In this document: positions 40,857 through 51,495 of the stretch, piece after piece
How the letters are laid out: each line of letters opens with the position of its first letter
Position numbering within the stretch: the first letter of the stretch is position 1
Assembly: GCA_021292165.1 (NCBI GenBank)
Contig: CM037877.1
Span: 307,958,834 to 308,022,833, forward strand
Length of the DNA stretch: 64,000 bases
Direction: 5' to 3'
DNA from: Shinisaurus crocodilurus
Taxonomy: Eukaryota; Chordata; Lepidosauria; Squamata; Shinisauridae
Notes under the pieces: model-generated
The model's input: the letters and a program-made list of their open reading frames with translations, nothing else
What the model was told of the DNA's origin: nothing
Database searches by the model: none
Translations under genes and position numbers: made by a program

Positions 40857-42246
40857 AATTATGAGGATGACAATGACGACGATTGTGCCATTCATGTACT
40901 TGAAGCTTTACAAGGAATGGGAAGACAGATTCCAACCCTGCAGGACAGCAGGGGAAGGAAGCAGAGGCAGGGGTAGCTAGGTAGAGAAGAATATACGATT
41001 ATTATATATTTTACGTGGCCTTCAGCTCTTAGTCTTTAGGCTTAGTTACAGTATGGAATGGAACGTGTGCTTGGGAGTTGTGCCAAAGGCTTCATGGAAC
41101 GGTAATACCAAGTCTTGCATATGACCCATTTGGTTTTTTTTGGTTGCACAGATCAGTGTACGTCTGTCGTGGCCATCTGAAATACTTCAGCCTAAAAGAT
41201 GTAGCCTGGAAGTGGGCACATCTGAACAGCCTGCGGATACTCCCACCACATTTACATGAGGAAAATGGCCCGGCACAAACCGCTTGTTGCTGCCAACAGA
41301 GCCAGATGCCGCGATTCATAAGGCACAGTCCCTGCAGAAGGCAAACTCATTACGGCAGGAAATGGCTGCGTTGACAGCAATTGCTGTACATCACGCTGAT
41401 CAGCCGCCGGGTTCCCAGCCCGGGTGCCAAGACCCCACTGCAAGGCGACAAGCCCTGGATCCACATGCAAATGTTTTGTTGTTGTTCCTATTGTAGTGAA
41501 AGTCAGGAGAGCAGTGAGTTGGCAAGGTCCACCCTCTCCAACTGCTTTGTTATTGGGTTGTTTGACACACAATCCTGCTAGACATTCATGCACCAATGGT
41601 GCCTGATTGCAGCTATGCGCTTTGCATAATAAGTGCCCTTGCAGGTGGGTTTTGATTTGTGTCTGAAGCGGGTTGCAGGAGTTGTATGGGACCCATCCTC
41701 CACACATCTCCTTGGAAAGAGCTTTCTATCTATTGTGATAACCCAGGAAGTCCTACAACAGCTTCTTTCTGAAGAAAGGCGGTCCGCATCCACTTGCAGC
41801 CTGAAGAAGCTCTGGCCATGTCAGAAGATTATGGGGCATGTTTTGGGGGCACACTCTGTTCATGCGGGAAGAAACTGGCTAGGCCTCCTGGGCTACAACC
41901 TCACCCCACAAACTGAGTGCAACCAACACACAACACAATGTTCTCCTTTGTGGTGTTCTTTCAAGGAACCTCGCACACCACTGCTGATCTGAAGAGTCCA
42001 CGGATGAAAAATGCTGCTCCAGGGGAATTGGGATGTGAGGCTCAAATCTGAGATCTTAGATAGGTGGGAAAGAAAATGTTTCTGTCTTTAACAGGCCACA
42101 AGTGAAGGCACGTCTGCATGGATGAAGGCCACCTGTGATGCTGAATCAAAAGTAGGCCTATGTCTCATGAATTCAAAGCAACATTCTGTCCTGTATACTT
42201 AACCCATAGCCTGCTGTGTGGATGTAAAGAAATCAACACGGGGTGT

Positions 42247-42248
<2 letters not shown>
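40857..42248. other. Unassigned sequence
   Basis: Nothing recognisable as gene or named repeat. Frames of 66-151 codons on both strands between 41078 and 41992 overlap each other and show no domain. Confidence 0.35.
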
Positions 42249-42277
<29 letters not shown>

Positions 42278-42278
42278 C
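42249..42278. repeat. CA microsatellite
   Basis: About 15 CA units, nearly perfect. Confidence 0.95.
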
Positions 42279-42726
42279 AGTGCTTAAGTTCTAACTGATA
42301 ACTGCCATGGAGTGGGCTTAACTAGACTAGGAGCCACATCTGCTCTGAGGGGTGGCTGTGGTTTACTTAATGGTCATGGGACAATCCTCTGTACATGCTC
42401 AAAGACACTTTCTGCTTTATTGACTACTTCACATGTTCTTGGGCTGAGCTCTGTCACATCCAGGGCTGAACACTGGCCCAGTCGGCACACATTTGCCATG
42501 CAACGGTTGTACCAGAATCACAACACGTCCCTCCCAGTGGGAGCTGGGTCGAAGGAGGGAGCGGCTTCATCCATAACACGTTGACTACATGGTGATCATT
42601 CACTGTAGGGAAATCCTTAGGTCCAGGGACTGGGCAGACAATTGGGATTCTCATGCCACACTTCACAGTGGCGGGGTGCAAAGTGCTGACTTCCTTTCCA
42701 GTAGAACTCTAGAGTTCCACTAGAAC
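42279..42726. other. Unassigned sequence
   Basis: Nothing recognised. Confidence 0.35.
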
Positions 42727-42834
42727 TCTAAATTTGCACCTATATATTAGCATATGCACATTTTATGCAATTTGGTGTCCTTTTTGGTGATGCATACCCT
42801 CTTTTCTGATTATGACTAAGTGGTCACCCTAGTT
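42727..42834 (-). repeat. Unclassified repeat X, copy c
   Basis: On the minus strand: AGGGTGACCACTTAGTCATAA, GCATCACCAAAAAGGACACC, AAATTGCATAAAATGTGCATATGC, TAATATATAGGTGCAAATTTAG. It matches the left and central part of copy a. Confidence 0.55.
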
Positions 42835-42914
42835 TAAACTGATTCTGCCACCATTCCTGACAGCACTTTTACTCTTTTATTTTTACTTACTTTTTATTCT
42901 TACTTTCTGGCTGG

Positions 42915-43125
42915 ACATCAGGAAAAACTTGACTGTTACAGCAATACGCCAATGGAACCAACTACCTAGGGAGGTGGTGGGCTCTCCCACACTGGAGGCA
43001 TTCAAGGTGCAGCTGGACAGCCATCTGTCGGAGATGCTTTGACCTGGATTCCTGCATTGAGCAGGGGGCTGGACTAAGTGGCCTTATGGGTCCCTTCCAA
43101 CTCTACTATTCTATGACTCTATGAT
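42915..43125 (+). mobile_element. CR1 LINE 3' end
   Basis: CATCAGGAAAAACTTGACTG, CAATGGAACCAACTACCTAGGG, GGCATTCAAGGTGCAGCTGG and TGCATTGAGCAGGGGGCTGG end in ATTCTATGACTCTATGATT. It covers the last part of ORF2 ([18 protein letters not shown]) and the UTR. More diverged than the copy at 45312. Confidence 0.85.
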
Positions 43126-43155
43126 TCTCCCCCTCCCCCCTCCCCCATTGCTCCT

Positions 43156-43847
43156 TCTTCAGACAGGGCTGGATTAAGAGCATTATGGGCCTGGTGCTGA
43201 GGATTTTGGTGGGCCTTTTTATGGAAATAAATAAAATGAAGACGCAATTTTATATTAAAACAAATTAAATATTTTAATTACCATTAAAGTGCCAAAACTC
43301 AAAAACTCCTGCAGCTCATCAGTAAGGGTCTTCCCAATTTCCCCCAAATTTAGTTATTAAAAAAGAAAAAGCCACAACAAAAAGCCAGGAAGCTTTGCTT
43401 GACCAAGAATAATTGTGTTGTTCTTGTTGCTTTGTTTCGTTTTCGTTTTTGTTTTTTTGTTAAACTAGCATTTGAACAATTGAGCTGCGAATCAGAAAGA
43501 TCTTTTGCTCGAGGCTGGAGAGAGAGGTCCCTTCTAAATCTGAATATTACAGACCCTAGCAAGCCCCCATGTGCTTCAAAGAAATGTAGTAACAGTGATT
43601 GAAATGCAAAAACCTACCATGCTAATTTGAGAACAACAGTTCTTGCTAGGTCTTGCCTCAAGCCTGTAACGCAGATGTGCTTAGAACACCTTTCTAATCT
43701 TGAAAAAATCATTTATTATGCTGAATGATAACGATCAGAGCTAACTCAAATCGTGCCGTGTGTCCCTATATTGTGGGCCTATTGTCTGCTTTGGGACTGG
43801 AGCGGCCGCTCCAATCGCCCCTATGTTAATCCGGCCCTGTCTTCAGA
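43156..43847. mobile_element. hAT-type non-autonomous transposon, CAGGGCTGGATTAA termini
   Basis: The element is 43164-43839 (676 bp). The inverted ends CAGGGCTGGATTAA and TTAATCCGGCCCTG match at 13 of 14 positions. A perfect 8-bp duplication TCTTCAGA lies at 43156-43163 and 43840-43847. The interior is AT-rich with no transposase frame. One part is T/G-rich (GTTTCGTTTTCGTTTTTG, about 43434-43460). CAGGGCCGGATTAA-type ends are common in vertebrate hATs. Confidence 0.92.
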
Positions 43848-44508
43848 CCATGCTTTGATTCTACTTCTCAGGCAGTTAATATGAGCAAAGTGAGAATGGG
43901 TGGTGGGTGGGCAGTTAGAAGTCAGTCATTATTCCAATCCAAGCAGACTTTGCTAGATGAGATCACTGTGCAGTCCTTCAGATAATTCAAGAGGTCAAAA
44001 ACAACTTTCCCTAGCCAAAGCAAGTCTGGAGGAGGTGGGTGTCCATTCTCAAGAGGTTTGTAACTGTAGTATGACTGAGCGGCCTGTGGATTCAGTTGGC
44101 TGAGTCAGCCTCTCACAGTGTTCCCATCGAAACCACACCCACGTCTCTAGCTAATAATGTCCTCCGGCAATGGCACCATTTTGGATAGCAGCCGTGTGCT
44201 GGTTCAAGGGAGTGTGAAGTTGGAAGAAGCCTATCATGGTTGCTATGTGACTGTAGCAGACAATCTCTGACTTCTTTTGGCTCGGTCTGGAGATTGTTGG
44301 TGGACTGGCAACTACAATCCAGCTTCTTTCATCCCTGGTCCATGCAAAGAAATAGTGTCTCAACCTATAGTAGGATTGCATCCTCCCAGCCTTCTCTGAA
44401 ATGAAGTGGCTATGGAGAAAAATAGATCATAACTGAAAACAGGAGTCCCCCTCCCAGAAATTGCCAAAAGGGAGATACTTTTTGCTACTGCTTAAGGCCA
44501 CTTAATTC
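43848..44508. other. Unassigned sequence
   Basis: Nothing recognised as gene or named repeat. Confidence 0.35.
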
Positions 44509-44608
44509 CTCAATCTGGTGCTCTCCAGATGTGTTGGACCACAACTCCCAGAACTTCTGTGAGCTGTAGTCCAACACATCTGGAGGACAGCAGGTTGGAG
44601 AAGGCTGG
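44509..44608. mobile_element. Fold-back MITE remnant
   Basis: The arms CTCTCCAGATGTGTTGGACCACAACTCCC and CTGTAGTCCAACACATCTGGAGG are complementary around AGAACTTCTGTG. The outer ends are diverged and no duplication is resolved. Related to the element at 57320-57456. Confidence 0.65.
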
Positions 44609-44769
44609 GTTAATGTATGAGAAGAGCCACCTTCTTCCCCCAAAAAAACTTTGGTTCAGCTTTAATATATTGTAACACCTAGAGCTTTTGGATCTAGGAA
44701 GGAAATAAATCTAATGAGACAAATATGTATATATCTCTAGCATTTGAATATAATTTTATGGTAGGACAC

Positions 44770-45065
44770 ATTGTCCATCATGTATATGTCAGGAAATTGT
44801 ACTGATTCTGTAAGCACTGTTCCTTAGGAGAGCTGGTGTTTTATGCCCAGCTGAAGGAAGGCAGCCTGTACCAGCAATGGAGTCTGCTTAGCTCCAGCTA
44901 TAGCTGCCTGCTAGATAACCTTCGTTATCTATACTTTTAAATAAAGTGCCTTGTATTTTGCTCTGCTTCTCCTACTGGGCTGGATCTACACTGTGCATTG
45001 TTACTGGCGTTGTGATGCCTGACTCACTGGCATGTCACATGGCGCTCACCCCAAACTGTCCTCCT
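44770..45065 (+). mobile_element. Possible LTR-like fragment
   Basis: TGTCAGGAAATTGTACTG, a pyrimidine/purine-mixed body, CTTCGTTATCTATACTTTTA, a polyadenylation signal AAATAAA at 44939-44945 and then GTGCCTTGTATTTTGCTCTGC suggest the R/U5 part of an LTR. No second LTR, primer-binding site or duplication is found. Confidence 0.25.
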
Positions 45066-45162
45066 CATGCTATTTCTTCCATTATCGCCCGGATTTCTTC
45101 AGACCAGTTATATCACAGCTTTTTTTAAAATGTTGCGGTCCGTCCCCCGTCCCCCCATGTAT

Positions 45163-45186
45163 ATATATATATATATATATATATAT
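45163..45186. repeat. TA microsatellite
   Basis: About 12 TA units. Confidence 0.95.
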
Positions 45187-45311
45187 CAGTGTGTGCTGAA
45201 CTTGCAGTACTGTTCTGGGACCAGGAGGAGGGGCTTCGGTGTGTGTTGGGCGGGGGAGAGAGAGGAAGTGTCCTGTCAGGCTTTGGCAAAACAGCAGCAA
45301 CTCGGGGAAGG

Positions 45312-45838
45312 AGATCTTGAGTACTGCATCCAGTTCTGGGCACCTCACTTTAACAAGGACATAGACAAACTGGAGAGGGTTCAGAGGAGGGCAACAAGGA
45401 TGATAAAGGGACTGGAAACAAGGCCCTATGAGGAGAGACTGAAAGAACTGGGCATGTTTAGCCTTCAGAAGAGGAGACTGAGGGGAGATATGATCGCACT
45501 CTTCCAGTATTTGAAGGGATGTCACACAGAGGAGGGCAAAGATCTCTTCTCGTTCATCCCAGTTTGCAGGACACGGAATAATGGGCTCAAGTTACAGGAA
45601 CCTAGATTCCACCTAAACATCAGGAAAAATGTCCTGACTGTCAGAGCAATAAGACAATGGAATCAACTACCTAGGGAGGTGGTGGGCTCTCCCAGTCTGG
45701 AGGCATTCAAGGTGCGGCTGGACAGACATCTGTCAGAGATGCTTTGACCTGGATTCCTGCATTGAGCAGGGGGTTGGACTCGATGGCCTTGTAGGCCCCT
45801 TCCAACTCTACTTTTCTATGATTCTATGATTCTATGAT
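45312..45838 (+). mobile_element. CR1 LINE 3' end, open frame
   Basis: The frame is open to the stop at 45745-45747 and encodes [72 protein letters not shown] and [18 protein letters not shown]. These are the C-terminal residues of CR1 ORF2. The UTR ends in repeated ATTCTATG. RT and endonuclease are lost by 5' truncation. The annotated frame begins upstream in unrelated DNA including the TA repeat; only the part from about 45320 is CR1. Confidence 0.9.
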
Positions 45839-46356
45839 CTCAGAGTTTCTGCTTTCCTGCCTCCCTCGCCCACCCTGCTTCTTCTCTCACTCACTCTCTA
45901 ACTTGCCCGCCCGGTGAATGGAGGGTGAACACGCGGTGCTGCTTCCCCCCCTCCCCTCCAATAAAGTTTGGAATGTCCCCTTTGTCCCCTTGCCTCAACA
46001 AGGAATGTCTACAAGCTGAAATGCATGTCTACTCGGAAGTAAACCTTATTACCTTCAATGGCCTTACTCAGAAGAAAATCACATTGATTTCAACGGTGCC
46101 CACTCTTGGGAAAGTCAGCACAGGAGAGGGGCTGCTTCTTCGGGGAATTGCTTCGGGGCGGATGGGAATGGGGGCACTGATCCGTCCAGCTGGCTTCACC
46201 CCATGGGAGGTGGGGAGACGGCAGCCGCCCCAGAGCCTGCCCCTCAGCTCTTCCCACCCCCCTTCTCCTTCTCCATGACTTTTTGTGAGGGGGCAGGAGA
46301 AGCTGTCATTTTCCCCCCTTTTTTTAATAACATCTCTGCTCATTTGCTCCTTCCCT

Positions 46357-46358
<2 letters not shown>
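45839..46358. other. Unassigned, with an AAGT...ATTTCAA fold-back repeat piece
   Basis: TGTCTACTCGGAAGTAAACC, TTCAATGGCCTTACTCAG and AATCACATTGATTTCAACGG at 46026-46097 are the fold-back repeat also seen near 24490. The remainder is unassigned. Confidence 0.4.
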
Positions 46359-46393
<35 letters not shown>

Positions 46394-46420
46394 GAGAGAG
46401 ATACATACATACATACATAT

Positions 46421-46451
<31 letters not shown>

Positions 46452-46452
46452 A
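46359..46452. repeat. Compound TA / ATAC / CA microsatellite
   Basis: TA units at 46361-46390, ATAC units at about 46402-46417, then CA units to 46452. Confidence 0.95.
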
Positions 46453-46695
46453 CTTTCTTTTAAAGGGCCACATTTCCCCTGTAAACGTCACCTTTCGAAC
46501 TCGTCCTACTTCTCCCGGAATTGCATTTGTGTGTGACACAAGATCACGTTTTTCAACTAGCTGCATTCATTCGCATGTGCTCCAACAGTGGTGAATGCGC
46601 CTCGCACAGATACCACGACAGAGCTCCCTGGTTAACAGAAGGGGCTCTCGTGGAGATCCGCCCCTGGATGCAACAGAAACGATACATTTTAACAT

Positions 46696-47048
46696 GAATT
46701 TATTTATTTATTTATTTATTACATTTTTGAATCGCCCATCTGGCTGGCCACCCTGGGCGATGTACAATAGATAAAATACAGTAATAAAACACAATTAAAT
46801 CAGTATAAGATTTTTTTAAAAATCCAAACCCACCCCATATTCCCGCCTGAAAAACCATGTTTTTAATGCACGGCGGAAGCTCATCAAAGAGGGGGCATGG
46901 CGAAGGTCACTGGGGAGGGAGTTCCATAACTTGGGGGCCGCCACAGAAAAGGCCCTCTTCCTAGTCCTCGCCAGCCTGGCTGCTCTGGCTGATGGGACAA
47001 GGAGAAGGCCGTCCGTGGCAGATCTTGTTGAGCGGCCTACTTGATATG
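46696..47048 (-). mobile_element. L2 LINE 3' end, antisense
   Basis: On the minus strand the protein remnant corresponds to the L2 at 3.6-6.7 kb: VGRSTRSATDGLLLVP, ARAARL, TRKRAFSV, PSDLRHAPS, FRRAL. Then the UTR AATATGGGGTGGG, TACATCGCCCAGGGTGGCC, AGATGGGCGAT and a TAAA-repeat tail (46699-46722). It is 5'-truncated to about 350 bp and more diverged than the copy at 59721. Confidence 0.82.
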
Positions 47049-47889
47049 TAGAAATATTCTGTACATGGCAAGCAATACTTTGCTAACACCTCAGTCTGCC
47101 TTCGTTTTTCCCTCAACAAGAAGGCTGATGGAAATGAAACGCTGGTGCGGGTGGAATCTAATTTAAGACCAATTCAGTGCTGGAAGCCTCCTCCTTGCAG
47201 GGTTCCCCCCCTCCCCCAAATAAGTTTGGGCACATCTCTCCCGAGGATGCTGCTTTGGATAAAGGCCCAGATAACTCACAGATTTCCGTCCACCTCTGAT
47301 TCCATGATGCCATCTTTTCTCCTCTTGCTGTTCCGTCTGTTATTTTGAACCGTATCTGTGACACTTGTCACTGTACGAAGTCCTTTTGATTCATTCCTCA
47401 GGTGTCATCCTTAACAACCGCTGTGTGTGCCAGGTAGAAATGATGCAAACTTTCAACTTGAATTCTTTCCCCTCCCTCCCTCCCTCCCTTTCTTTCTCTC
47501 TCTCTTGCTCAGAATTCATATTAGGATTCACAGCCAGGTTAGCCTGGAGGGAGTTCCTTTCCTAGTGTGTCTTGAAAAGTTGAAAGGGTGGAAAAAAGGG
47601 GGAAAAAGAAGACTCCGGAATTGGACTCCCAGGTTTATTTTTCACTGATTTGGCAAGAAAGCAGCAGGGCCCAGCTCAGAGGTCTGCAGGGAGAAACAGC
47701 CGTCTTCCTTTCCTTGGGTTGAATGACCTTCTCACGTTTGCTGGGCAGTGCATCAGACTTCAGAAAGAGGGAGGGGGCCTACTCGTGATTTGAAAAGAGA
47801 ACGTAAGGGCCAAAGCAAGCAACACGGAGGCGCACCTTAATTTCAAAGGGGAACGGCAGCTCATCCTCCTTTGAGACCCACATTTGCTG
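47049..47889. other. Unassigned; CCCT tract
   Basis: A CCCT-rich tract lies at about 47470-47490 followed by TTTCTCTCTCTC. No gene or named repeat. Confidence 0.35.
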
Positions 47890-48510
47890 CTGGTAATATG
47901 GTAAAATATAATTTCAGTATATGATTTCTACGGTATATAATCACATAACTTGCAACAAATATTTCCTATGCTTTTACTTGTATGTAATCCTATGCTACTT
48001 TGTATGTAGAAAGTTCTATCTCACATAATGAACACAATGTAATACAAAGGGGCCTCTTGATTTCTTGTGTACTGTTAAAGTAAACCTGTTTCTAACAGTT
48101 AATTGGTATTGAGATAAGGAGAAGTTACTTCAAAGATGCCTTTCACTCCCTAAAAACTCCTCAGTATACACCGGTCAATTAATTGTTATTTACTGCTTAA
48201 AAGAGAGACCAGATATTGTAAAAACATCATTATGTCACAGTAGAAAAAAAGAATGAGCTCACCTTGTAGGATTTGTTAACACGCATGCGCGAAAGTAAGA
48301 CGCTTGTAAAAAGAGTATAAGAATGCTTGTATTTCTAATGGTAGATTTGTCTCACTCTGCTTTAGAGTGGAACCATACAGCGCTGTATTTAAATAAAGGA
48401 ATTCTTTTTACCCGCTCTGGTTGATTTATTGGGCCATAAGTCAGCTGGAAAACGAACCAAGGAAGTGGCTTAACTTCCTTACCACAGTAAGCAGAACTTA
48501 CTACCAATGG
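47890..48510 (+). mobile_element. Possible solo LTR
   Basis: An AT-rich upstream part is followed by a TATA-like GTATAAG (48315-48321), a polyadenylation signal AATAAA (48392-48397), and a U5-like GGAATTCTTTTTACCCGC, TCTGGTTGATTTATTGGGCC. This is the arrangement of a retroviral or Gypsy-type LTR. No gag/pol/env sequence, partner LTR or flanking duplication is visible, so ends are guesses. Confidence 0.35.
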
Positions 48511-48992
48511 ACGGCAAGAAAAAGATTGGTAGAAACTCAAATTCCAGGCCTAGTTCTCACTGGGAGAGTAAAGCCGTGTCTGGACTGTGTTATTTTTGAA
48601 CTGCAGGCAGGAGGAGCTCATGCACATAATTAAATACTTCTCCATTAAAAAAAAAAAAAAAGGAGGGGGGAAATCCCTGCATGCAGCTAGAAAGCTAGCA
48701 TGTCAAGGAGAAGGGTTCTAATTAATACTACTCCCCGACTTGCTCATTTTCTATCTGCGGGGAACTTCTGGTGTGGAAGCAATGCAGTCTGAAATGGAAC
48801 AGCCCTGAGATGGGTTTACCACTCCAGCGGTAAACCCATCTCCAGTTTCACGAGACACCTGTTGGCAGGTCAGGTTGAGCGCTGCTAGGCACATCATCCA
48901 TCCTCATGGCTAAGCAAGGGTTTGAACATAGATAGTGCCCACAACCAATTGTAACACTCTGGGGTGGCCAGAACCAAATGAGGACTGGGATG
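48511..48992. other. Unassigned; short inverted repeat
   Basis: A perfect small hairpin, GAGATGGGTTTACC...GGTAAACCCATCTC, lies at 48809-48842. An A tract lies at about 48648-48661. No gene. Confidence 0.4.
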
Positions 48993-49009
48993 CAGGGGTG
49001 GGGAACCTC

Positions 49010-49117
49010 TTAGATTTCATAGATAGAGTTGGAAGGAGCCTACAAGGCTATCGAGTCCAACCCCCTGCTCAGTGCAGGAAACTAGAGGAGGGGTCTCCCA
49101 TCCAAGTAACAACCAGG
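49010..49117 (-). mobile_element. 5S rRNA-derived SINE with CR1 tail, 5'-truncated
   Basis: The minus strand has CCTGGTTGTTACTTGGATGG and GAGACCCCTCCTCTAG from the 5S part, then CTGCACTGAGCAGGGGG, GGACTCGATAGCC and a CTATCTATGAAATCTA tail. It is inserted in opposite orientation near the left end of its hAT-like host. Confidence 0.8.
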
Positions 49118-49425
49118 CTTTCAGCCTGAGGGCCAAATTGAATTTTGGAGATGCTCTTGGGGGGCCCTTTCCAGTGGCGGGCGGTGCTAAAGGCCAAAGG
49201 AGTGGAGCCGAGGAGACAAGAAACAGCAGCCTGTTGTAGCTTCGAGCTCTTACCGTCATGAAGACTTAGGAGAGGCACGTCCACCTTTTAGACTGGGGAA
49301 GAGATCACACAAAAGCCAGGAAAGTTCCAAGCGACCGGCGGTCAGACCAGGGGTGGGCAGCATGGTCATCGGAGGAGCTGCAGAGGGCCACACTGGGACC
49401 CCAAGAGGGCTGAATTTGGCCCCTC

Positions 49426-49870
49426 ATAGAATCATAGAAAAGTAGAGTTGGAAGGGGCCTACCAGGCCATCGAGTCCAACCCCCTGCTCAATGCAGGAAT
49501 CCAGGTCAAAGCATCCCTGACAGATGGCTGTCCAGCTGCACCTTGAATGCCTCCAGAGTGGGAGAGCCCACCACCTCCCTAGGTAGTTGGTTCCATTGTC
49601 TTATTGCTCTGACAGTCAGGAATTTTTTCCTGATGTTTAGGTGGAATCTGGGTTCCTGTAACTTGAGCCCATTATTCCGTGTCCTGCAAACTGGGATGAT
49701 CGAGAAGAGATCCTGGCCCTCCTCTGTGTGACAACCCTTCAAGTACTGGAAGAGTGCGATCATGTCTCCCCTCAGTCTCCTCTTCTGAAGGCTAAACATG
49801 CCCAGTTCTTTCAGTCTCTCCTCATCGGGCCTTGTTTCCAGTCCCTTTATCATCCTTGTTGCCCTCCTCT
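49426..49870 (-). mobile_element. CR1 LINE 3' end inserted in hAT-like MITE
   Basis: The minus strand is open for 115 codons: [72 protein letters not shown]. Then comes the CR1 UTR and ATTCTATG tail. It is 5'-truncated near ...GAGGAGGGC. The host sequence GGCCCCT-GAGGTTCC is interrupted exactly here. Confidence 0.9.
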
Positions 49871-49887
49871 GAGGTTCCCCACACTTG

Positions 49888-50900
49888 CTTTAATGGCTGT
49901 GTGGAAGGCCCAAGAGGGGCGGAGTTGTATGTTATGGCTAGGAACTCACCACCGGCAGCACTCTTGCCCAGGCCTTCCAAAGCTCTCGGCCACTCTGGGG
50001 GGGGGCAGGGGGCCTATGCAAGCCAATGGCTCCTTCCCCTCTTGCTTGAGGCCTCCATCGATATCTCAGAAGAGTGCCGTGGGGTTGGCCAGCTCAGCCA
50101 GCCATGGGGGGGGGGAAGGAAGGTGCCTGCCGCCGACCTGCTTGATTAGAAAGCTGCCCTTCCTCTCCCCCTCGCCCCCACCCTGCTACTTCCCCTTCTG
50201 TAAGACGTGGCGATCCCGTCCTGTGCACGCAGCACCCTCTCCTCTCCCTGCCCTTCAGGCGCATTCTGCCACGGGTGCTTTCCCAGCCCGCAACTTTTGC
50301 TTCCTTGCGGTTTGCAACCTGCTTGTTAGCAAATAAAAATTGCTGGCTGATCATTAATAACCTCCCGCTTCCTGCTTCCTACCAAAGCAGCACAAGAAAC
50401 AAACGGAGCACTCTCTTTATCCGTCTCTCTCCAGGCCGTCAGACAGCAGCAAAAGCGGCTCTCCGATGCCCGCTGCGCTGAACGCCGCCTCGGCCTGCTC
50501 TGAAGAGTTCCCTGCGAGGATTAAACCCGGCCTCTGGAGTGGAGCCGCAGCTTTCTTGGCAGGCCTACCCCCCACCCGCCCTGTCCCTTTCTGGAAATGA
50601 GGACATTACATGGCAGTTAACAAGCTTGTTCTGAAGGAGCGTCTGTGGAGCTGGAACATGACAAGATAACCCCATTTAGGTTTAGAAATTTTATGATTCT
50701 ACCCATGTTCTTGGCTCCCAAAGCACAGCCCAAGGGCCCATCGTGGCTAATTTTAGATGTTATAAGCCTGGCTTCGCGAGATTGCTGGCTGTAATGAGAG
50801 CAACATGCCTAGTACTAAACTGCACACATGCAAAGGTATCCGTCCCTTCGGTTCTGAAATGGGAAGAGATACGAGGACATGAGCCCGCTTGGAAGTCGCG

Positions 50901-50902
<2 letters not shown>
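49888..50902. other. Unassigned sequence
   Basis: G runs lie at 49998 and 50105. 50600-50890 is not repeat-like (ATGGCAGTTAACAAGCTTG, GCTAATTTTAGATGTTATAAG) and could be conserved non-coding DNA. The frames crossing this region show no domain. Confidence 0.3.

Positions 50903-50932
<30 letters not shown>
50903..50932. repeat. GT microsatellite
   Basis: About 15 GT units. Confidence 0.95.
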
Positions 50933-50937
<5 letters not shown>

Positions 50938-51236
50938 TGTCATTACTCCATGATGGGAGAAAGATACACATGCTCCAAACAAAGAATGACACGTTACAAC
51001 AGGGGTAGCCAACTTCTGTATTATGGGAAGCCTCTCTCTTTCCCAGATGGTAGTTGGGTGAGGGGGGGAGAGAGGTGTACTTTGCAGAAGAAACTGGCCT
51101 ATTCAGCAAGCTCCAAAATAAAATTGGAACAATCAAGCAGGAGGATTTTTTCTCACATTCAGATACACACTGTATGCAAGCCCAGGCAAAGACCAGGACA
51201 TCACATTCAAAACCCAAACGGAAATGTAGCTAACAT

Positions 51237-51495
51237 TACAGTACAGTCATGCCTTGGATTGAGAGCATAATTCGTTCCGGAAACGTGCTTGAAATCCAAA
51301 ACACTCTTATATCAAAACGAAACCCCCCCAACAAAATTTGTACAGAGATTTTTAATTTAAGCTGTACTACAGTACTTGTATTGCAAGACGACGCTTGTAT
51401 ATCAAGTCAAAAAAAATTAAATAAATATTAAAAACGTTGCTTGTCTTGCAAAACGCTCTCAAACCCAGTTACTTGTAATCCAAGGTATTACTGTA
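51237..51495. mobile_element. Tigger/pogo-like non-autonomous element (Tc1/mariner type)
   Basis: The element is 51239-51493, CAGTACAGTCATGCCTTGGAT to ATCCAAGGTATTACTG, flanked by TA on both sides. The body has the pogo/Tigger-type text ATAATTCGTTCCGGAAAC, GCTTGAAATCCAAAACAC, GCTTGTATATCAAGTC and GTTACTTGTAATCCAAG. It is 255 bp with no transposase. Confidence 0.75.

Larger units (their letters stand above)
48993..49887 (+). mobile_element. hAT-like MITE interrupted by a 5S SINE and a CR1
   Basis: The pieces 48993-49009, 49118-49425 and 49871-49887 join to one element: CAGGGGTGGGGAACCTC, CTGAGGGCCAAATTGAATTTT, GGGCGGTGCTAAAGGCC, CCAGGGGTGGGCAGCAT, GAGGGCTGAATTTGGCCCC, GAGGTTCCCCACACTTG. The ends are complementary. 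The flanks CTGGGATG and CTTTAATG agree at five of eight positions. Same family as 12027-12383. Confidence 0.75.

Noticed and set aside
41078..41992. Overlapping frames of 98-151 codons on both strands
   Set aside because: No domain, no repeated family match and strong overlap of opposite strands. Judged chance.
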